In this document: positions 44,320 to 47,341 of the stretch, one piece after another
How the letters are laid out: every line of letters starts with the position of its first letter
How positions within the stretch are numbered: position 1 is the first letter of the stretch
Assembly (NCBI GenBank): GCA_964614645.1
Contig: CAZTMA010000020.1
Span: 1-47,341, forward strand
Length of the DNA: 47,341 bases
Direction: 5' to 3'
Source of the DNA: MWBF01 sp964614645
GTDB taxonomy: Bacteria > Chloroflexota > Anaerolineae > CG2-30-64-16
The notes under the pieces: model-generated
Databases searched by the model: none
Seen by the model: only the letters and a program-made list of their open reading frames with translations
Told to the model about the DNA's origin: nothing
Made by a program: the position numbers and the translations under genes

Positions 44320-47300
44320 CTACCTGGATAACTCCACCCGCACTTCCGCCTCGCCGGACGACCCGAACGGGATGCGGACCAGCAGCAGGCCGCCCGCGTA
44401 GGTCCAGGAGGGTGCAGCGGCGGCCGCAGCGATGCCGGCTGTATCGGTCGAGTCCTCCGCGGTTGCTGGGCCGGCCTCGCGGCCGTCCACGGTGACGCGG
44501 GCGGGCGCGGCGGCCAGCGGCGAGAACAGCAGCGCGGCCAACTGGCCCGCGGGATAGCGCACGCGCACGGTCACGTGGCCCGCGTCCCCAGTCGCGCTCA
44601 GGATCTCGCCGGGCGCGTTGACGTGGATGCGGTCGCCGGCCACGTCCACCAGCGCGGTGTGCACCTGCGCTCCCGGCTCGCCGTCGAGCAGCAGCAGGTT
44701 GTGCGCCAGGTACGTCGGCGCCAGCCACCAGGTGTATGCCTCTGTGCCCGCGACCACATCCCAGGCGTCGGGATACATGCCGAGGTAGGGGCCGGACTCG
44801 GGCTGCATCTGCGCGGTCGCGACGGTGATGCCCTCGGCTACCTGCCGCCAGTCGAGCTGCGCGGGCCGGCCCGTGGCCTGTAACTCCGCGGCCAGCGCCT
44901 GCAGCCCGTAGGCATAGTCCAGCCCGTTCCACTGCACCGGGCGGCCGAACCACGGGAAGATGTAGTTCGACGCGCCATAGACGGGTATGGTCGTGTAGCG
45001 CATGATGGGCCGGTCAGGCGCGTTCCACAGGTAGACGAACGGCAGGCCCGCCACCGCCCACCGCTCCGCCAGGTCCAGGTAGCGCAGTTCGCCGGTCAGC
45101 CGGTAGCCCTCCACGAACGATTGGACCGCCCAAGCCGACGCCAGCAGGTCAGGCACGTGCAGCGAAAGCTCCCACGTCTGTGCGCCCTCCGGCCGCAGGG
45201 GGGACGCCTCCAGATAGGCGAGCGCGCGCTGGCCCGCGGCGACGAGCGCGGGATGGCCGGTCAGCCGGGCCATGTAGAGCACGGGAAACGCAGAGGTCGC
45301 CACCCAGCCGTTCGATGAGTCGCCCGCCTTGCCGAACGTGCGCTGCGCCGCCGGGTTGGGCGTGTAGGGCCACGAGCCGTCGGGCTGCTGCCGCGCGGCG
45401 ATGTCGAGCGCTGCCTGGAGCGCCTGCTGCATCTCCACTGCGTGGCCGCCCGTGTGGAGCAACCAGAGGGGGCGGTAAAACCAGGGGTTCGGCTGGCCGC
45501 CGACGGGCGGGCTGCCCGCGCTGGACAGGGCCATGTCGCGGCGGACAGCCGCCGCCTCGGCCTGCGGCTCCGCCAGCGTGCTCAGCCACAGGTGCAGCGC
45601 GATGGCCGGATTGCTACCGGGGCCCCACGGGTCGTGGATGGCGTAGCGCCAGCCGAGCGCGTCCGGCACCCAGGTCACGGTCGTGTAGTTCTCCAGCGCA
45701 AGCCGCAGCGAGCCGGCATCGGACCGCGGCCGCGGCTGGACGTCGGGCAGCGGATTGGCCGCGGCCCAGACGTCCAGCGGGGCGAGCGCATCGGCAGAGG
45801 GCGCGGCGAACAGCCGCGCGCTCAGGTGCAACGCCTGCCCCGCAGGCAACGCATACGGCCGGTCAAGCTGGGCCTGGTTTTCCTGCAGACCCGCGGTCAT
45901 ACCGGGCACGAACAGCCGCATGAGGTGATTGGACTGCCCCTCCCAGCGGTTCGGGGATGCGAAGAGCGCGGCCGGCCGGTCGTGGCCTGCGGCGTCCCAC
46001 GCCTGCAGCGGGTCCCACATCAGGCCCGCAGTGCCGCCCTCACCGGTGACGGCCGTCCACGGGATGGTGATCTTGTTCGGGTGCGGGACGTAGCGCGCCG
46101 CGGCGGATGCATCCACGTAATCCGTGCCCGAGCTCATCTCGTCGCCGGTCAGGAACTCCAGGCCGGGGAAGAGCGCGCTGTCACGGCGGTAGCCGGCCTG
46201 CCCCTCACCCAAGTACAGCTCCGGGCCGGTCCACGCGAGAAGCTGTGCGGGCCGGTTCGCGGTCAGCGTGTACGCTGCGGTCAGCCACGGCCCGTCGGCG
46301 CTGCGCTCGAAGTGCGCGGTCAGCCGCCACGTCAGGTCGCCGTCGATGTGCCGCGCGTCCGCCTCCAGCCAATTGCTCGCGGGGTCGGCGGCCAGCTCCG
46401 GTGCGAAGAACGCGGCCTGCCGCTCAGTTCCGTCATCCCCGAGATAGATGAGCGTACCGAAGCTGCGCAGCCGGCCCGCGACCAGCCAGTCGTCGCCGCT
46501 GCGCCATTCGAGGGTCGCAGGTCCGTAGCCGAACGAGTGGTCAGTGAAGCGGAGGCGCACGTCGTCGCCGGACAGCGCGAGTTCCGCGCCGGTCGGATCC
46601 TCGGCAATGACCAGCGCCTGCGCCAGCTGCTGCCCGTCCACGTTCAGGCCGAGCGTGTGCGCACCGGCCGCCGCGCTGACGGTCCATGTGCCGGTGATGG
46701 CCGCGCCGGGCTGCACCGCGGCGAACGTTGTTGTCGCATCGCCGGTCACCGTCACGCCGTCCGGTGGGTCGAGCCGCAGGCCGGCTGACTCCGCGGTCTG
46801 GTCGCCCCGGTTGACCGCGACGGCATGTACCGTGAACGGCTCGCCCGCGCGCGGCAGCGCGACTGCCGCGCCGAAGCTGGCAATCTCCAGCGCGGCGGGG
46901 AGCGCGCCGAGGCCGCGAATGTGGGCGATCGTCACGTTGGCCCCCTGCTGCGTCGTCGGGTCGAGCCGCAGCCGGGCGATGGATCCCTGCCAGCCCGCGT
47001 GCCCCTTCAGCGTGAGGCGATAGTCGTGCCACTCGCCATCGGGCACGATCGTGAAGTGCAGGCTGTCGGCCTCGTTGAAGCTCTGGCCCGCGCGCTCCCA
47101 GAAGAGCTGCGCCGCGCTGCCCCCGTCATGCCGCATCCGAATCTCGATGTGGAGCGCGTCTGCCGCGTCCAAATCCAGTGCCGGCCCGACCGTGTACGGA
47201 TCGCCGCCCGTCGAGGCAGTTGTCAGGCCCTCTGCACCGGTCGTGAACTGCGCCAGGTCGTTGGTCGCATTCCAGCCCAGCGCGGAGCCCTCGCCTGCAA

Positions 47301-47341
47301 AATCATAGGTGAAGACGATGGGGGCCGGCGGGGTCGCAATA
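44320..47341 (-). CDS. unassigned large glycan-active protein, paralogue 3 of 3, with N-terminal beta modules (5' end outside window)
   Basis: The minus-strand frame stays open from the window edge at 47341 to the TAG at 44320-44322 (1006 visible residues), so the start is outside. The first 190 residues form one or two beta-sandwich modules typical of carbohydrate binding (WHDYRLTLKGHAGWQGS). A Big/CARDB-like segment follows (FTVHAVAVNRGDQTAES). The catalytic-type region then matches the 42006 protein: FPGLEFLTGDEMSSGTDY, YVPHPNKITIP, GLMWDPLQ, RPEGAQTWELSLHVPD, PVQWNGLDYAYGL and LGMYPDAW...YTWWLAP. The modules suggest a substrate-targeting role, and the missing N-terminus may include a signal peptide. 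It is probably the first or an early gene of the block. Confidence 0.65.
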   Translation of the reverse strand, partial: IATPPAPIVFTYDFAGEGSALGWNATNDLAQFTTGAEGLTTASTGGDPYTVGPALDLDAADALHIEIRMRHDGGSAAQLFWERAGQSFNEADSLHFTIVPDGEWHDYRLTLKGHAGWQGSIARLRLDPTTQQGANVTIAHIRGLGALPAALEIASFGAAVALPRAGEPFTVHAVAVNRGDQTAESAGLRLDPPDGVTVTGDATTTFAAVQPGAAITGTWTVSAAAGAHTLGLNVDGQQLAQALVIAEDPTGAELALSGDDVRLRFTDHSFGYGPATLEWRSGDDWLVAGRLRSFGTLIYLGDDGTERQAAFFAPELAADPASNWLEADARHIDGDLTWRLTAHFERSADGPWLTAAYTLTANRPAQLLAWTGPELYLGEGQAGYRRDSALFPGLEFLTGDEMSSGTDYVDASAAARYVPHPNKITIPWTAVTGEGGTAGLMWDPLQAWDAAGHDRPAALFASPNRWEGQSNHLMRLFVPGMTAGLQENQAQLDRPYALPAGQALHLSARLFAAPSADALAPLDVWAAANPLPDVQPRPRSDAGSLRLALENYTTVTWVPDALGWRYAIHDPWGPGSNPAIALHLWLSTLAEPQAEAAAVRRDMALSSAGSPPVGGQPNPWFYRPLWLLHTGGHAVEMQQALQAALDIAARQQPDGSWPYTPNPAAQRTFGKAGDSSNGWVATSAFPVLYMARLTGHPALVAAGQRALAYLEASPLRPEGAQTWELSLHVPDLLASAWAVQSFVEGYRLTGELRYLDLAERWAVAGLPFVYLWNAPDRPIMRYTTIPVYGASNYIFPWFGRPVQWNGLDYAYGLQALAAELQATGRPAQLDWRQVAEGITVATAQMQPESGPYLGMYPDAWDVVAGTEAYTWWLAPTYLAHNLLLLDGEPGAQVHTALVDVAGDRIHVNAPGEILSATGDAGHVTVRVRYPAGQLAALLFSPLAAAPARVTVDGREAGPATAEDSTDTAGIAAAAAAPSWTYAGGLLLVRIPFGSSGEAEVRVELSR

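Overview
This 47.3 kb window is a GC-rich bacterial chromosome segment dominated by carbohydrate-metabolism genes. The best guess is an uncultured Chloroflexota (Anaerolineae-like) genome. The reasons are the AfsR/BTAD-NB-ARC regulator, the many unrelated fold-back repeats in intergenic gaps, and a glycan locus with no SusC/SusD or TonB genes. This placement is inference; there is no rRNA or other marker gene here.

Layout. At the left edge a large SARP/AfsR-type regulator (1-2308, minus, C-terminus cut by the window) diverges from a short plus-strand group (2490-5875): an SDR oxidoreductase and two Gfo/Idh/MocA oxidoreductases. From 6031 to the right edge all 25 genes lie on the minus strand, so transcription runs right to left for about 41 kb. 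In transcription order the minus-strand block starts with a run of very large glycan-active proteins: two paralogues of an unassigned toroid-like family, a 1151-residue two-domain protein, and a URO-D-like protein. A GH43-like propeller protein, a sugar isomerase/epimerase-like protein and an SDR follow. Then come a heterodimeric ABC exporter, a second URO-D-like protein, a GH71/99-like protein with a C-terminal binding module, a third member of the unassigned toroid family, a GH63-like and a GH95-like enzyme, and two more TIM-barrel proteins. The last part holds a Gfo/Idh/MocA enzyme, a glycosyltransferase, a ThuA-Gfo/Idh/MocA fusion, a sulfatase-like protein with a sulfotransferase, another Gfo/Idh/MocA enzyme, an isomerase-like TIM barrel, L-rhamnose isomerase (rhaA) and an MFS transporter.

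How it may work. The set looks like a locus for depolymerising a complex, probably rhamnose- and/or fucose-containing and possibly sulfated glycan. Hydrolases or lyases release sugars, the oxidoreductases and isomerases process unusual sugars, RhaA converts L-rhamnose to L-rhamnulose, and the MFS protein may import mono- or disaccharides. RhaB, RhaD and any ABC sugar importer with a binding protein are absent from the window. A sulfotransferase and a glycosyltransferase in the same block mean that some synthesis or modification of surface glycans cannot be excluded.

Most interesting points: three divergent paralogues of a large (about 700 to over 1000 residue) family that I cannot assign to a known glycosidase or lyase family; a 1151-residue fusion of an alpha/alpha-toroid-like half and a TIM-barrel-like half; a sulfatase-fold protein with Thr at the formylglycine position; and structured fold-back repeats in nearly every large gap. 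Some of these repeats supply stop codons or C-terminal codons, one appears to have entered a coding region in frame, and two copies of one family share a hairpin with compensatory stem changes.
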